Assembly (NCBI GenBank): GCA_964430745.1
Contig: CAYSHI010000456.1
Span: forward strand, 1-5,983
Direction of reading: 5' to 3'
Source: CBDCGW01 sp964430745
Lineage (GTDB): Bacteria > Acidobacteriota > UBA890
DNA: 5,983 nt
Shown here piece by piece: positions 4,895 to 5,983 of the stretch. A program made the translations under genes and the position numbers. Position 1 is the first letter of the stretch, and each line of letters opens with the position of its first letter. The notes beneath the pieces were generated by a model. The model was not told the origin of the DNA and did not search any database. It worked only from the letters and a program-made list of their open reading frames with translations.

Positions 4895-5983
4895 ATGAGC
4901 GACAAGAAGCCCGTCGTATACCCCTACGTTCCCAACTCGGTGCCGGAGGTGAAGGAGCAGATGCTCCGCGAGGTCGACGCATCGAGCACCGAAGAGTTCT
5001 ACGAGGACATCCCGGAGAGCCTGCGGGTGAAAGGCAGGATGAACCTGCCCGCCCCACTGCTCTCGGAGCACGCGCTGAGGCGCCACGTCGAAGGGCTTCT
5101 CGCCAAGAACGTCACCGCCGGCGAGAACCTCAGCTTTCTCGGCGGCGGCTGCTATCAGCACCACGTGCCCGCCGTCTGCGACGAGGTCAACAGCCGCGGG
5201 GAGTTCCTCACCGCCTACGCCGGCGAGCCCTATGACGATCACGGCAGGTTCCAGACGCTCTTCGAGTACGCCAGCATGATGGGCGAGCTGCTGAACATGG
5301 ACGTCGTCAACGTGCCCACCTACGACGGCCTGCAGGCAGCCGCCACGTCGATCCGTATGGCCTGCCGGCTCACCGGGAGGCGGCAGGCGCTGGTGGCGCG
5401 GAACCTCGGTTGGGAGAAGCTGTCGAAGATCCGCGATTACTGCCGGCCCGGAATCGAAATCCTGACCATCGGCTACGAGGCGGAGACCGGCGGACTCGAC
5501 ATCGCCGAGCTCGAAGACGCGATCACCCCGGAGACCGCCGCCGTCTACTTCGACAACCCCACGTACCTCGGCAGCATCGAGACCAACGGCGAGCGCATCG
5601 CCGAGATCACCCATGAGCACGGAGCCGTGTGCGTGGTCGGCGCCGATCCGATGTCGCTCGGGGTCCTGACACCGCCTGTCGAGTACGGCGCCGATATCGT
5701 CTGCGGCGACATCCAGCCGCTCGGCATGCACATGCAGTTCGGTGGCGGGCAAGCCGGCTACATCGCCACCCGCGACGAAGAGCGATACGTCATGGAGTTC
5801 CCCTCGCGCCTGTTCGGTATCGCCCCGACACGCGTCGCGGGCGAGTACGGCTTCGGCGACGTCGCCTACGAGCGCACCTCGTTCGCCGTGCGCGAGGAAG
5901 GAAAGGAATGGGTGGGCACCGCCGCCGCCCTCTGGGGAATCACGGCCGGCGTGTATCTCGCCCTGATGGGGCCACAGGGCATG
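4895..5983 (+). CDS. GcvPA-like protein (glycine dehydrogenase subunit 1 family), divergent, 3' end beyond window
   Basis: 363 codons are seen; GcvPA proteins are usually about 440-450 residues, so roughly 80 C-terminal residues are missing. Family marks: FLGGGCYQHHVPAV (81-94), GEFLTAY (102-108), TLFEYASMMGELLNMDV (121-137), YDG (143-145), DNPTYLGSIE (220-229), DPMSLGVLTPP (251-261), YGADIVCGDIQPLG (264-277) and FGGG-x-x-GYIAT (282-292). In the glycine cleavage system, GcvPA and GcvPB form the PLP-dependent P-protein that decarboxylates glycine onto lipoyl-GcvH. The PLP lysine is on GcvPB. Several normally conserved stretches are altered here: the PEISQG region reads PYDDHGR (112-118), YDGATA reads YDGLQA (143-148), and the usual REKATSNICTN region reads REEGKEWVGTA (333-343). 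This is therefore a divergent paralogue that may have another substrate. No gcv neighbour is visible upstream; a GcvPB homologue would be expected just downstream if it is a true P-protein. Confidence 0.85.
   Translation, partial: MSDKKPVVYPYVPNSVPEVKEQMLREVDASSTEEFYEDIPESLRVKGRMNLPAPLLSEHALRRHVEGLLAKNVTAGENLSFLGGGCYQHHVPAVCDEVNSRGEFLTAYAGEPYDDHGRFQTLFEYASMMGELLNMDVVNVPTYDGLQAAATSIRMACRLTGRRQALVARNLGWEKLSKIRDYCRPGIEILTIGYEAETGGLDIAELEDAITPETAAVYFDNPTYLGSIETNGERIAEITHEHGAVCVVGADPMSLGVLTPPVEYGADIVCGDIQPLGMHMQFGGGQAGYIATRDEERYVMEFPSRLFGIAPTRVAGEYGFGDVAYERTSFAVREEGKEWVGTAAALWGITAGVYLALMGPQGM

Noticed and set aside
3844..4905. 353-codon minus-strand open frame covering the whole gap
   Set aside because: It overlaps the permease 3' end antisense, has low-complexity composition, and its repeated peptide segments are translations of the inverted DNA repeats.
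4387..5235. 282-codon plus-strand open frame
   Set aside because: It overlaps the GcvPA-like gene in another frame, and its second half is a typical Arg-rich out-of-frame shadow.
4826..5752. 308-codon minus-strand open frame
   Set aside because: It is antisense to the well-supported GcvPA-like gene and matches no family.

Overview
This is a GC-rich window (roughly two thirds G+C by eye) from a bacterial chromosome or metagenomic contig. Its best taxonomic hint is a complete ADOP-type orphan permease. That family is abundant in Acidobacteriota and also found in other high-GC, mostly soil or marine groups such as Gemmatimonadota and Myxococcota. I cannot fix the phylum from sequence alone.

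Layout. Positions 16-115 hold a 100-bp symmetric inverted repeat, just downstream of a minus-strand gene. The minus-strand gene at 1311-145 encodes a cytosolic reductive-dehalogenase/QueG-like protein with two 4Fe-4S clusters. It is split by an in-frame TAG at 1131-1129, leaving a 60-codon 5' part and a 321-codon main part. A 227-bp divergent intergenic region (1312-1538) separates it from a plus-strand ADOP/MacB-like permease of 803 residues (1539-3950). A 944-bp non-coding region follows (3951-4894). The window ends inside a plus-strand gene (4895-5983, 363 codons seen) for a divergent GcvPA-like protein, related to glycine dehydrogenase subunit 1.

The most unusual part is the non-coding region. 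It holds two diverged copies of one repeat unit in inverted orientation. Each copy has a 66-nt core (56/66 identical) enclosed in a long imperfect stem with two small internal hairpins, then a second block (44/57 identical, the first 19 nt perfect). The outer stems differ in sequence between copies yet both still pair, which suggests selection on, or origin from, a folded element. I cannot name the family.

The three genes show no obvious shared pathway: a corrinoid/Fe-S redox enzyme, an ATPase-less FtsX-type permease, and a PLP-enzyme-like protein of glycine cleavage ancestry. They appear to be separate transcription units rather than an operon.
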